A stretch of DNA of 64,000 nt from Chryseobacterium gwangjuense (GCF_021311115.1 NZ_JAJTNP010000001.1:558001-622000), one strand, 5' to 3'. Positions 1 to 8,950 are shown, counted from the first letter of the stretch. Notes: a model not told the origin generated them from the letters alone. Numbers and translations: made by a program.

Positions 1-168
<168 letters not shown>

Positions 169-223
169 ATTTTATGAATATCTAATAATCATTATGAACT
201 TAGTAAAATAATCTTATAATAGA

Positions 224-255
224 AACATCTGAGAGTCATTCTCAGATGTTTTATT
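224..255. terminator. Bidirectional intrinsic terminator
   Basis: A perfect 10-bp stem (224-233 with 241-250) has a 7-nt loop and is followed by a T-rich run. It sits between two convergent genes: the fragment ending at 168 and mcrC ending at 254. Confidence 0.8.
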
Positions 256-1516
256 ATTCTTGAAATAATTCTAATATTTTATGTCCTAAATCTCCATGAA
301 GCCTTCCCTCTTCATCTAACACTGAGATTTTCCCTAAACCGCACCTATGATGATCTTCCTTATTTTTAAGAGGTTGAAACTGATCAAACTGCGTTTTCTC
401 ATCTTTACCGGAAGGATATAACAAAAGTGACTTTTTACTTTCCCAGTATTCATTATAAACATACATCTGTCTTAAATCATGCGTACTTGGTTGAGACTGA
501 TCAATATTTTTCCATTTAGTATCAATAATAAATACGTCTGTGATTGTATTCTCTGATTTTCTCTTTAAAACAATATCCGGTCTAATACTGATGGTATTCC
601 AAAAAGATGTAGAATTTTGTCCATATATTTCAATATCTTTATCCTGACACGCCTGCTTAAGTTTTATTAAAACATATTCTTCCCATAAACGATTCATATC
701 AAATAATAAAGCCAGCATCTTTTCGGAACCATTTGAAATATTAGGAGCATAATTCAAGATAATTAATCTAGCAATAGAAAGAGCGGTTTTATAAGGAGCC
801 GTTTTTCTTGACGTTGAAATCTTGGTAAATGTACTCTCATTAGCTTTAATGGACTGTACTTCCGGAAAACCCAGCTGCACCGTTTTACATTTGCTGTAGA
901 GATAAGTTCCTTTTGAAAGGCTCGCAATAATATCTAAGGCCTGACCTAAAACTTGATGTACCAAATGATCTTTTTCATACACCTGATGTGTTGTATAAAA
1001 ACGTTCTTTATGAACCAAATTCTTCTGAATATGCCCTGCGAATTCTAGCTTCCCCTTTAAAGCCTTTACATTATCTGTTTTTTTGTAATATTGTTTAATT
1101 AATCCTTGATGAATTAATAATTGAACTTCATTTAAAAACCATTCAAAATAAATATCCAACAGATGGATGGACTGCCTGGAAATATTTGCCTGACCAACCT
1201 GTTGGATTTTTAACTTTTTGGTCACCTTCAACATCTCGATCAGCACTTTCTGCCACTTCATTTTATTTTGCTTATCTTCAGATTCGTAACGATCGATCTT
1301 TGGAAGAATTTCTATTACTAATCCATTCACCTGAATGACACCAACAAACTGTTTGAATTTTATCCCATTATGACGAATTTCAAAATATTTATCATTATGT
1401 AGAATATTCAACTTGGATAATGCAATATAATGGCTATTTTCAAACTTTATATTATTATAAAGTTCGTCTACATAAAGACTACCGTATTCAAAAACCTGTA
1501 TTAGTTTAGTTTTCAA
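254..1516 (-). CDS. mcrC: McrC, nuclease subunit of McrBC modification-dependent restriction system
   Basis: This 420-residue protein is the nuclease partner of McrB. In known systems McrBC cleaves DNA carrying modified cytosines, with McrB GTPase driving translocation and McrC cutting. The C-terminal part carries a PD-(D/E)xK-type signature: RPD with D314, then IDTKWK with D332 and K334, separated by beta-strand-like sequence. The N-terminal half (VIEILPKI around residue 67, GKLEFAGHI around 155) fits the McrC family. Its ATG overlaps the end of mcrB by 11 bp, so the two are translationally coupled. It is the last gene of the leftward defence operon and ends in the hairpin at 224-250. Length is normal for the family and no lesion is visible. 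Confidence 0.9.
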   Translation of the reverse strand: MKTKLIQVFEYGSLYVDELYNNIKFENSHYIALSKLNILHNDKYFEIRHNGIKFKQFVGVIQVNGLVIEILPKIDRYESEDKQNKMKWQKVLIEMLKVTKKLKIQQVGQANISRQSIHLLDIYFEWFLNEVQLLIHQGLIKQYYKKTDNVKALKGKLEFAGHIQKNLVHKERFYTTHQVYEKDHLVHQVLGQALDIIASLSKGTYLYSKCKTVQLGFPEVQSIKANESTFTKISTSRKTAPYKTALSIARLIILNYAPNISNGSEKMLALLFDMNRLWEEYVLIKLKQACQDKDIEIYGQNSTSFWNTISIRPDIVLKRKSENTITDVFIIDTKWKNIDQSQPSTHDLRQMYVYNEYWESKKSLLLYPSGKDEKTQFDQFQPLKNKEDHHRCGLGKISVLDEEGRLHGDLGHKILELFQE

Positions 1517-3548
1517 TGTACTCTAATTCTTTTTCTTCTTTAAATATTCCTAATAATTTTTGAACTGCAATCTTCATATCAATTTTATCAACATCTACTA
1601 ATTGGTATTTAAGTTCAAACTCTGGCTTTGATTGTCTGAAAAACTTGGTAAAAAGTAATTTTTTATCCAATTCTTTTTCAATAAAAAAACCTTCTCCAAG
1701 AATCCATCCTATTTTTTCATAATCACCGTAAAAATACTCTTGTAATAGAGGGATAATATTATTTTTAAAAACTTTTTTCAAATCATCAAATGAATACACA
1801 TCAATAAAATAAGAATGTCCAATAGTATGGTCTCTATCCAAAAGCACCTCTATTCTTTTATTTATTGTTTCTAATAGATTTTTCAAATTAACGCCAGAAT
1901 AATTGAAACCTTTAAAATAGTCACTTTTATTTTTGTCCATTGTTACTTTCATTTCACTCCAAATATCCTTTCTTTTATCTATCCATTCTGTCGATACATT
2001 CAATAAATTAAATAAATCCTCCTCTTTCTCTACAAACTCACGATCACTCCAATCTACACTTTCGTATTTCCACAGAAGCCTGCAATACATCGCAGATGGA
2101 GTTAACAAATCAGTAATTGGTAACATTTCTTCAAAGCAAAAACGTCGTCTAAGCGCAGTATCTAATGCTTCAATACTACGGTCTGCAGTATTCATAGTAC
2201 CAATAATATACAAATTAGAGGGTACACCGAATTTTTCTTTACTGTAAGGCAAGGTAACTTGTAATTCTTCAGAATTTCCGATTCGCTTGCTTTCTTCAAT
2301 AAGAGTTATTAACTCTCCGAAAATGTTTGACACATTACCACGATTGATTTCATCTATTATAAGAACATAGTTTAAAACCTCACTTTTAGCATTAACATCA
2401 TTTGGATAGTCATATAGTTTCTCTAAAATTGCAGGATAATATATCCCTACACCAGACTTTTTAACTTCTCTCTTATTATAATAGTATTCTTTTAAAGTAT
2501 TTATGCTTAAAGTATGACTAGTACTTCCACTGGATTTTTTAAATTGAATTGACTTTTTTGTAAAGCCTATAATTGTATAATCTTTTCCTTTTGTCTTTAA
2601 AGGAAATTTCATACTGTCATCTTCTTCCCATTCATCTTTAAATTTAGAAAAAGCTGACTCAAATGGAAGATGAAAAACGTCTTTATCTTTTGAAGAATCT
2701 AAATTATCTTTAGCTTTACTACACAATTCAACAAAAATTCCAGGAATAATATCATAAATTACATTATCTTTCTTCACATCTGGTTTTATTCCTTCAATAA
2801 AATCCTCATAAGACATACTTTGATGAAAAGTAGTAAAAACTATTTGCTCATTGTCAACTAATCGTTCATATTCTTTTTTTATGCGCTCTCTATCTGTAAA
2901 ATGAAAATTCGGGTTAGCAATTTTTACAGCTTTTACAATGGTATTATATGTTTTCCCAGTACCAGGAGGCCCATATAAGATTTGATTGATAGGAATTATA
3001 TCTTTTTTATTTTCGGAATTCATCATTTTAATAGTTGTTTTATTTTTTTGTATCAAAATTTCTTTCAATGAGTAAAATAGGGGCTCAAAATTCATTATAT
3101 CTCTCACTGTTATATTTACAAGATCATCCCAACCTGAAAAATCCTTTAAATAATATTCTTTGACAATTATATTATCCTTTCTAAACCTATAGTATTCTTT
3201 TCTCAATAGACTATTTTCGGATAGTCCAACACTATCAATTTTAATTACAAGCTTCTCATTTTTTTCAACACTCACTGTATATGCCAGAATTTTATTCTTC
3301 AAATCTTCTTTTGAAGGATAAATTTTTGCCCATTGATAAAATTCAAAAATATTAGCTTGATTAGTAGGCTTTTTAATAATTTTTATTTCCCCTTCTTTAA
3401 AAACTTTTTCTTTAACTAATGAAGCCCAATATTCAACTTTTTTATATGTCGTTTTTAAATTATCATATACAGATTGTAAATCATTAGTTTTTAATTTACT
3501 AGAATACTGAGTTAAAATATCTATTTCTTGTTTTTCAAAAAAATTCAT
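1506..3548 (-). CDS. mcrB: McrB, AAA+ GTPase subunit of McrBC restriction system
   Basis: From the chosen ATG at 3548 the protein is 680 residues; a TTG nine codons upstream is a weaker alternative. Roughly 190 N-terminal residues would be the DNA-recognition domain and do not resemble a family I can name. The AAA+ domain follows: Walker A GPPGTGKT at about 193-200, Walker B LIIDEINRGN at about 397-405 and the McrB signature MNTADRS at about 452-458, followed by the arginine run LRRRF. This is the motor that hydrolyses GTP and recruits McrC. It lies 77 bp downstream of the unknown 228-residue gene and overlaps mcrC by 11 bp. The specificity-determining N-terminus varies between McrB proteins, so the modification recognised cannot be read from the sequence. 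Confidence 0.9.
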   Translation of the reverse strand: MNFFEKQEIDILTQYSSKLKTNDLQSVYDNLKTTYKKVEYWASLVKEKVFKEGEIKIIKKPTNQANIFEFYQWAKIYPSKEDLKNKILAYTVSVEKNEKLVIKIDSVGLSENSLLRKEYYRFRKDNIIVKEYYLKDFSGWDDLVNITVRDIMNFEPLFYSLKEILIQKNKTTIKMMNSENKKDIIPINQILYGPPGTGKTYNTIVKAVKIANPNFHFTDRERIKKEYERLVDNEQIVFTTFHQSMSYEDFIEGIKPDVKKDNVIYDIIPGIFVELCSKAKDNLDSSKDKDVFHLPFESAFSKFKDEWEEDDSMKFPLKTKGKDYTIIGFTKKSIQFKKSSGSTSHTLSINTLKEYYYNKREVKKSGVGIYYPAILEKLYDYPNDVNAKSEVLNYVLIIDEINRGNVSNIFGELITLIEESKRIGNSEELQVTLPYSKEKFGVPSNLYIIGTMNTADRSIEALDTALRRRFCFEEMLPITDLLTPSAMYCRLLWKYESVDWSDREFVEKEEDLFNLLNVSTEWIDKRKDIWSEMKVTMDKNKSDYFKGFNYSGVNLKNLLETINKRIEVLLDRDHTIGHSYFIDVYSFDDLKKVFKNNIIPLLQEYFYGDYEKIGWILGEGFFIEKELDKKLLFTKFFRQSKPEFELKYQLVDVDKIDMKIAVQKLLGIFKEEKELEYIEN

Positions 3549-3625
3549 CACTTTAGTTATTTGTTGGTATGACAAACATCCTTTGAATACTTAGGAGTTT
3601 AAATCTTTCCATAGGTATATTTTTC

Positions 3626-4312
3626 TTATTTATTAAAGCTTTTAATGTCTTCTATTATAGAAATAATCAAGGAAGGAAATTTACCATCTAAAACCATTTG
3701 GTAATCAACAATTTCATGCGTCATAACATCAATAACCTTCATAAAAGAAGGACTTATAATATATTTTTCTGAATAATTATTCTCTAAAAACATAAAAATA
3801 GCCTCCGCAAAAACTCCTAATTCATATGGTTTGTATCCATCTTTTTGTGCTGCAAACAAAAGAGCTCCCAAATAATTTTTATCTTCAATATTAAAAGTAT
3901 AAATATGATGTGTCTCTACTTTTAAACTAAAGCCTTTTATATCAATAACTCCACTTTTTCTTACTTTTGAAAGTATTTCAATATCTTCTGAGGGTGTTAC
4001 ACTTCTAAAATCAAAATCCTCATAATTATATAAAATTTGCAGATTCCTATCGTATTTTAGTTTAGTACCTTTATCTAATTTAGGGGTATAATCATTTAAA
4101 ATATCCGTAATTTTTTCTGATATAAAACTATTATCATTTTCTTTAAAAGCATTATTTAGTGCACTTATGCTCCTTACCCAATAATCCCCCCCCGTACTAT
4201 CATCCTTTTCTTTCTCAATTTTCTCTTTTTGCAGGTTAGTAATAAAAGTACTTTGACGTCTTTCACTGAGACCTCTAAACTTTATTAAATCCTTAACTCT
4301 AATATCTTTCAT
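3626..4312 (-). CDS. Uncharacterised defence-island protein upstream of mcrB
   Basis: This 228-residue soluble protein has no signal peptide or membrane segment, and I do not recognise its family. The N-terminus is basic and helical (MKDIRVKDLIKFRGLSERRQ), followed by a Lys/Glu-rich stretch; the C-terminal half is predicted-helix-rich with ELGVFAEAIFMFLENNY and HEIVDYQMVLDGKFPSLI. No nuclease, ATPase or HTH motif is evident. It lies between the hamB-like gene (233 bp away) and mcrB (77 bp away), all on one strand, so it could be co-transcribed with mcrBC as an accessory or regulatory subunit. That role is inferred from position only. Its codon use is as AT-rich as the surrounding island. Confidence 0.6.
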   Translation of the reverse strand: MKDIRVKDLIKFRGLSERRQSTFITNLQKEKIEKEKDDSTGGDYWVRSISALNNAFKENDNSFISEKITDILNDYTPKLDKGTKLKYDRNLQILYNYEDFDFRSVTPSEDIEILSKVRKSGVIDIKGFSLKVETHHIYTFNIEDKNYLGALLFAAQKDGYKPYELGVFAEAIFMFLENNYSEKYIISPSFMKVIDVMTHEIVDYQMVLDGKFPSLIISIIEDIKSFNK

Positions 4313-4545
4313 CGCAAATAAATTATATTAAAAGTAAAAATACTTTTAGATTAGAAATTACCTTTTTCATACACCTCATCCTGCATAATCGCTAGATATT
4401 GGACCAGCAAAAAATCACTCAAATCCTACCGAATCTGTATGTCCTGATGCAAGCCGAAATAAATCTTTCCCATTAACATATTCTTCCTGCTTTAGTAGAT
4501 GAATGATTTTTCTAATCGGATTCGGAGTATTTTATTCTGTTATTA

Positions 4546-6540
4546 TTATTCAAAATAAACTTTTAAATCACTCATCTTTTCATTTTCAAAAATAGTTTTT
4601 CTAATATCGTGTATAGAAAATTTATTAGGTAAATTACCCGCAATCATTTCTAAAAAAGGATTAGCTCTTTGATATGGAATTCCATATTCGAAAAGTTTAT
4701 TCATAATAACTAAAGTTTCATGAGTGGGATTATCTATGCCTATAAATTTAGAATAAAATTGTGCCTTTTTCCTCTTTGCTTCAACAATGACTGGAGTCGG
4801 AAGTAAATTTTTATTAGTATGTTTTCTATATAAATCATCCACATCAATTATAAAATTAATTAACGGTATAATTTTGAAAGGCAAAAAGCTATAAATCATG
4901 TCAATTAAAGTGGATATAGCTTGAGATTTAAATTTTTGTTTGTTTTTTGAATGTAACTCATCAACCATTGCACCGAACGTGCTAAATCGAGAACTTAAAA
5001 TTATATTCAGACTATTTACATCTGTTCCACCAATAAGCTTTCCTATTATACCAAGAAGAAGAACATTTTTAGTAGAGGCTATATACTCGAGTAAAACTGT
5101 AAATTTATTAACTGTAAAACCATGATTATTTAAGAGATTAATAATTTCTTTTGAAGGGACATTAGAATAACTTGAATTTTCTAAATGTTTTTGTAATCTA
5201 TCTTCATGTGAAGTCTTATTTTCAGATACTAATTCTTTATTAAAGTTTTCGTCACGATTTATTTCAATAATTTCAGCTTTATTTTCTAATTGAAACTGTA
5301 TGTTAATATCTTTATACGAAACATTTGCATTTTCGAATTGTGATTGATGCTTCTCAAAATAATATATATTGCCGACTTTATGCTCACCTAATCTACCTGC
5401 ACGTCCAATTAAATTCTTATATTTAACTAAATTTTTATCTCCTAATATATCTTTTGAACTATATATATAAATGTTTTTTGTTGGTGTGTTCACTCCTTCA
5501 ATAATAGAGTTTGTAGCTAATACATTTTTTATTTGACTTGATTTAAAAAGGTCAATCACTTTTTTTTGAACAAATTTTGGCATGGGACCATAGTGTATTC
5601 CAATACCTGACTTTAAAGCTTGAATAGGTAACCATTCTGAATGAAAATCTTCTTCAACTCTTTGTATCCAATTATCATTTAGTTCAATTGAATTTTTAAT
5701 TGATTTTAACTTTGTAAGATAAATTCTTTCTAATTCTCTTGGAGAATTAAAATATATGAGGTTAGTTATTTCGTTTTTTGATACTTCCCTACTTACTGCT
5801 TGTTCTAATTTTTTTACACTATGAAAGCTTTTAGCTACGGGCGCATAATCAGACTTGAGAATTTGAAAATTAAAGTTTTCTAACCCTATAATAGAGTTAA
5901 CTAGTGGCATGAGTAGTACCATTTTATTTGAATTTTCTAAAGTATCAACAAATGAGCGATTTAAGATCACCTCTCTACTTCCTTTAATTGAATCTGTAAG
6001 TTTATAGGCTTCATCAATAACAAATAAATCAATCTTATTTTGATATAATACTTTTAAATTATAATATTTCTCCTGAGTTCCTATAAAAATACTTTTTTCG
6101 GAAATCACTTCTAAATTTTTAATCGAATCAAAAATAACATATCCTAAATCTGTAAAATGTAATTTAAAATCATCTAATAATTCATCGGCTAATGAATTTG
6201 TAGGAACTATAAAAACAACTTTATTTGGTTGATTATTAAAAATGTATTCTTTAATCAACATTGTTTTACCAAAGCTAGTGGGTGCTGACACAATACTGCG
6301 TTGATTTTCAACTATTCCATTGTAAATTTTAAGCTGTTCAGAAGTAAATGAAATATCCGAATTATAACTCAACTGATTCTTTTCCTGGATAAATTCAAGC
6401 TGCTTGGAAAAAAATGACTGATTTTTTTTCTCTTCATAATATGGAGATAAGTCGTAAAGAAATAAATCTTCCAATAATACTTTCTCTTCAGAAATATCAA
6501 GCAGTTTAATGATTTCTTCTCTGTTTGTCTGATTTATCAT
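4546..6540 (-). CDS. hamB: SF2 DEAD-like helicase, HamB-like (Hachiman-type defence)
   Basis: This 664-residue superfamily 2 helicase shows motif I APTSFGKT (86-93), motif II DEAY (176-179), motif V ATNSIIEGVNTP (342-353) and motif VI LIGRAGRLG (377-385), a Ski2-like pattern. About 280 C-terminal residues beyond the helicase core are helical and unassigned. It starts 5 bp after the HamA-like gene, so the two are clearly one unit. Hachiman systems pair a DUF1837/HamA nuclease with a HamB helicase that senses aberrant DNA and releases the nuclease. This HamB is somewhat short compared with the larger HamB proteins I know of, so an AbpAB-type relative is a reasonable alternative. The call rests on motifs plus the partner gene. 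Confidence 0.7.
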   Translation of the reverse strand: MINQTNREEIIKLLDISEEKVLLEDLFLYDLSPYYEEKKNQSFFSKQLEFIQEKNQLSYNSDISFTSEQLKIYNGIVENQRSIVSAPTSFGKTMLIKEYIFNNQPNKVVFIVPTNSLADELLDDFKLHFTDLGYVIFDSIKNLEVISEKSIFIGTQEKYYNLKVLYQNKIDLFVIDEAYKLTDSIKGSREVILNRSFVDTLENSNKMVLLMPLVNSIIGLENFNFQILKSDYAPVAKSFHSVKKLEQAVSREVSKNEITNLIYFNSPRELERIYLTKLKSIKNSIELNDNWIQRVEEDFHSEWLPIQALKSGIGIHYGPMPKFVQKKVIDLFKSSQIKNVLATNSIIEGVNTPTKNIYIYSSKDILGDKNLVKYKNLIGRAGRLGEHKVGNIYYFEKHQSQFENANVSYKDINIQFQLENKAEIIEINRDENFNKELVSENKTSHEDRLQKHLENSSYSNVPSKEIINLLNNHGFTVNKFTVLLEYIASTKNVLLLGIIGKLIGGTDVNSLNIILSSRFSTFGAMVDELHSKNKQKFKSQAISTLIDMIYSFLPFKIIPLINFIIDVDDLYRKHTNKNLLPTPVIVEAKRKKAQFYSKFIGIDNPTHETLVIMNKLFEYGIPYQRANPFLEMIAGNLPNKFSIHDIRKTIFENEKMSDLKVYFE

Positions 6541-6545
6541 GAGCT

Positions 6546-7367
6546 TTAAAGTGCAGTTATTAAGTCCAAAGCCATCCTTTGAGCCTTAAATATTAATTCA
6601 TTTTTTGATTCAATAGGTAAATGATATAAATGAATTTTGTAATGCGTCGGAAAGTTATCTATTTCTATTTTATCTATCAAATCATAAGTTTTATTATACA
6701 TATTCTTTTTATTTTTTGTATGCAACACAAAACCCGATAATGTCAACGGTAATTTTTTTATTTCATCCACTGTCATTTCACATATATCTCCAGTAATACC
6801 TTTTAATACTATTTCTGTGTCTGAGCTTGTAATATTTTTTATGTAGTCTGATAATTTACTTTTAAAACTAGCATCTTTTATTATAGAGTGAATTCCTTGG
6901 TTTAAAGAGCTATAAAATTTTGCTTCACCTAGAACTAAATTTGTCTCAGAAAACATGCACACATCTGCACCTGTTGAAACCTTTGTTAAGTTCTCATTTA
7001 TATTGATTACACCTGTAATTAAATCATCATCAATATAATCAATATTTAATCTTGCTAAAAGAGCTTCTGCAAAAAAAGAATAATACGTTTCATTTTCATT
7101 AGATAAAATGGCATCTCTAATATCGTCATCAACCACATCTGCTTCTCTATTAATAAAAGCATCCTCAAGAAATTTTTGTAATTGTAGTTTTCTTTGTTTT
7201 TTAGAAATTGGATTTTTTTTTTGAAATAAATAATTTAATTTATTTTCTTCATATAACACTTCAAGAATATATTGATTTAAACCACTCATCGTAAGAGAAT
7301 GATTATAAATTGAAAAATTGTATTTACCACAAGTACTACTCTTCTTGAGTAAAATGTTTAATGACAT
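6546..7367 (-). CDS. hamA: HamA-like DUF1837 nuclease (Hachiman-type defence)
   Basis: This 273-residue protein is first in the leftward defence operon. A plausible PD-(D/E)xK active site is visible: E101 in FFAEALLARL, D135 in TGADVCMF and the E148-A-K150 dyad in LVLGEAKFY. The rest (ITGDICEMTVDEIKKLPLTLSGFVLHTK and the C-terminal IHLYHLPIE) fits a compact nuclease fold. In Hachiman the HamA effector degrades DNA when the HamB helicase is triggered. The downstream helicase starts 5 bp after the stop. AbpA proteins share this domain, so the exact subtype is uncertain. Upstream lies about 280 bp of AT-rich DNA without an obvious promoter box, then a convergent-facing terminator of the next gene. 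Confidence 0.7.
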   Translation of the reverse strand: MSLNILLKKSSTCGKYNFSIYNHSLTMSGLNQYILEVLYEENKLNYLFQKKNPISKKQRKLQLQKFLEDAFINREADVVDDDIRDAILSNENETYYSFFAEALLARLNIDYIDDDLITGVININENLTKVSTGADVCMFSETNLVLGEAKFYSSLNQGIHSIIKDASFKSKLSDYIKNITSSDTEIVLKGITGDICEMTVDEIKKLPLTLSGFVLHTKNKKNMYNKTYDLIDKIEIDNFPTHYKIHLYHLPIESKNELIFKAQRMALDLITAL

Positions 7368-7648
7368 TATAGTTTTAGTTTTTTATTTTTTTTTCTCATT
7401 AGAATCCTTTATTTCACCCTAACCAACTAACAAACTTTGCAGGTGAGGAGTTTTTGCGCGTGGTTTTTATAGTTATCTCTATAGCACTCTATTTCTTTAT
7501 ATTTTAAATAATCTTCATTTATTATAAGCTTATCAGGCAATATGTTTTTAAAATTTAAATATATAAATAAAAACAATTTTCAAATTACGGGAAACCATAA
7601 ACCAACCACTAGCTCATCTATAATCAAATTTAATATCAACTTATGATC

Positions 7649-7680
7649 AAAAAAAATCCCCACCCATTCGAGTGGAGATT
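7649..7680 (-). terminator. Intrinsic terminator of the DUF6266 gene
   Basis: Read on the minus strand, a 9-bp stem (7672-7680 with 7655-7663, one G-U pair) has an 8-nt loop and runs into eight Ts. It begins 4 bp after the stop of the DUF6266 gene and insulates it from the defence operon. Confidence 0.85.
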
Positions 7681-7684
7681 ACCG

Positions 7685-8326
7685 TTACAATACCGTCAGA
7701 TTACCGAGGTAAGCACTGTTGCACGCCAGGGTCTCTTTAGCATTATGAAAGAACGCCCAGACCTGTACTTCTTTTCCTGCATAAGAAGGTGGAAGGGTGA
7801 CATTGGCTGTCATCATGCTGCGGTCGGTTACCGATTCGAAGATATCATAGGTTCCGAGCTCCTCACAGTAGCAGATGATATTGGCTTTGTCTGTGGCAGT
7901 CGCATTACCCTGTTGGGAATTGTCTTCCCAGTTCAGGCTGATGACCTGTCCGCTTTGAGGCGTTGCGGTTGCATTCTGAAACCCTGCCAGATCGCCTTTG
8001 GTCATCAGTACTTTGCTGTAAACCAGTTCGGGAACATCCCCCGTCATTTGTATAGCCTCATTGATGGTGTACGAAACCGCTATATTCACTCTGGATTTTG
8101 AACCGCTTCCGGACCCGAAATATTTCGTCTGAATATTTTTAACGGGCTGCAGAAAGCCAATGACCAGTTTGAACTTGGTCTGTTGTAGCAATTGCTTGTC
8201 ACTCGGCGGTCTGCTGCTGGGTTTCGGGGTACTTCTGATGATGTCTTGTCCGCGCCAGTTGGCCCCAACGATCGTTCCTACTTTTCCTGAAAATCCTCCC
8301 AGGATTCCTTTTGTTATTCTTGCCAT
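7685..8326 (-). CDS. DUF6266 family protein
   Basis: This 213-residue protein begins MARITKGILGGFSGKVG(T)IVG, the characteristic start of DUF6266 proteins, which occur in several copies in many Flavobacteriia genomes and have no known function. It has no signal peptide. The central part alternates short strands and includes GDVPELVYSKVLMTKGDL. The C-terminal VTLPPSYAGKEVQVWAFFHNA looks like an immunoglobulin-like beta-sandwich, an inference from sequence pattern. It is transcribed alone: a promoter-like pair lies at 8354-8383 and a terminator at 7649-7680. An unusual phased repeat lies just upstream of its promoter. Confidence 0.8.
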   Translation of the reverse strand: MARITKGILGGFSGKVGTIVGANWRGQDIIRSTPKPSSRPPSDKQLLQQTKFKLVIGFLQPVKNIQTKYFGSGSGSKSRVNIAVSYTINEAIQMTGDVPELVYSKVLMTKGDLAGFQNATATPQSGQVISLNWEDNSQQGNATATDKANIICYCEELGTYDIFESVTDRSMMTANVTLPPSYAGKEVQVWAFFHNAKETLACNSAYLGNLTVL

Positions 8327-8353
8327 TTGTTTGTTTTTTATGGGTTAACAGAA

Positions 8354-8383
8354 CGAAGGTATAACAGACATTTTCATTTTCAA
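8354..8383 (-). promoter_or_regulatory. Candidate promoter of the DUF6266 gene
   Basis: On the minus strand a TTG (8381-8383) is followed 19 bp later by TACCTTCG (8354-8361), a one-mismatch version of the Bacteroidota -7 box TAnnTTTG. The spacing fits and the ATG is 28 bp further on. Confidence 0.5.
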
Positions 8384-8400
8384 TCGCCTGCGAAAATAAT

Positions 8401-8446
8401 GACCAGGTTTGACGTATTTTGACCGGTTTTGACCGGTTTTGACCGG
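8401..8446 (-). repeat. Five 10-bp-phased GAC repeats upstream of the DUF6266 promoter
   Basis: GAC triplets occur at exactly 10-bp steps (8401, 8411, 8421, 8431, 8441). Three units are identical TTTTGACCGG (8417-8426, 8427-8436, 8437-8446) and the two nearer the gene are diverged. The block lies directly upstream of the candidate -33 element of the DUF6266 gene, so it may be a cooperative protein-binding site. Confidence 0.7.
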
Positions 8447-8472
8447 TATTCTACTCTATTTCTTCGGGTTAG

Positions 8473-8546
8473 CTTCGGGACTTCTTCGAGTCGGCTTCGG
8501 AAAAAGGAGGTTTTTTCCGAAGGATTCCCGAAGAATGCTCGAAGAA
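8473..8546. repeat. Nested inverted repeat rich in TTCGGG/TTCGAG
   Basis: An inner 11-bp perfect stem (8495-8505 with 8512-8522) lies inside a 9-bp outer stem (8482-8490 with 8538-8546). A further copy CTTCGGGA (8473-8480) can pair with TCCCGAAG (8525-8532), giving alternative folds. No gene overlaps it convincingly. Confidence 0.6.
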
Positions 8547-8667
8547 ATATAAAAAGTAAAGATGGGTTTGTTGGAAATTCGCAAAGACGCAATTTTTTTA
8601 TTGTATCTGCTTTTAAGGCGCTAGAAAATCAAAGATTTTCGAAAGATTTCAAGTAGTCTGCAAAAAT

Positions 8668-8695
8668 AAAACCACCGCTTCATTGCAGTGGTTTT
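8668..8695 (-). terminator. Terminator of the 79-residue orphan gene
   Basis: An 8-bp stem (8688-8695 with 8668-8675) has a 12-nt loop and is followed on the minus strand by ATTTTTGC. It lies 15 bp after the stop at 8711. Confidence 0.75.
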
Positions 8696-8710
8696 GTTAA
8701 TTCAGATTAA

Positions 8711-8950
8711 TTATTCGGCTATATATTGTTTTAGTATATTTTGCATCGCTTCCTTTAAATTATTACTGTCAATTCTTAACATTGGTCTTTTTCCATTGGA
8801 AAAACTAATCAACAACGTATAAGGATTATTATCCCTTTTTCCATCAAACTTAATAATAGCAACATCCCCATTCTCTTTTATTGTTTCGAAACACATTAGT
8901 AAATCTTCTAAAGCAAAATCCTCATTAAGTACTTGTTCAATATAATTCAT
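8711..8950 (-). CDS. Small hypothetical protein, possible orphan immunity protein
   Basis: This 79-residue cytosolic protein (MNYIEQVLNEDFALED...) is acidic at the N-terminus with a two-strand plus helix pattern (DVAIIKFDG, TLLISFSNG, LKEAMQNILKQY). I do not recognise the family. The size, AT-rich codons, own terminator and position near a decayed toxin locus fit a displaced immunity gene, but this is inferred from context only. A 75-bp gap separates it from the next gene on the same strand. Confidence 0.6.
   Translation of the reverse strand: MNYIEQVLNEDFALEDLLMCFETIKENGDVAIIKFDGKRDNNPYTLLISFSNGKRPMLRIDSNNLKEAMQNILKQYIAE

Noticed and set aside
4313..4545. Possible decayed gene between the helicase and the 228-residue gene
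   Set aside because: Short open runs exist on the minus strand but with stops and no family resemblance, so I list it only as a gap.
7643..8101. 152-codon plus-strand open frame
   Set aside because: It is antisense to most of the DUF6266 gene, which has a clear family signature, promoter and terminator; the frame begins inside that gene's terminator.
8401..8446. CRISPR array
   Set aside because: The units are 10 bp with no spacers and no cas genes are present.
8380..8656. Two 70-75-codon frames on opposite strands
   Set aside because: They are built from the phased GAC repeat and nested hairpins and have no domain, signal or plausible context.
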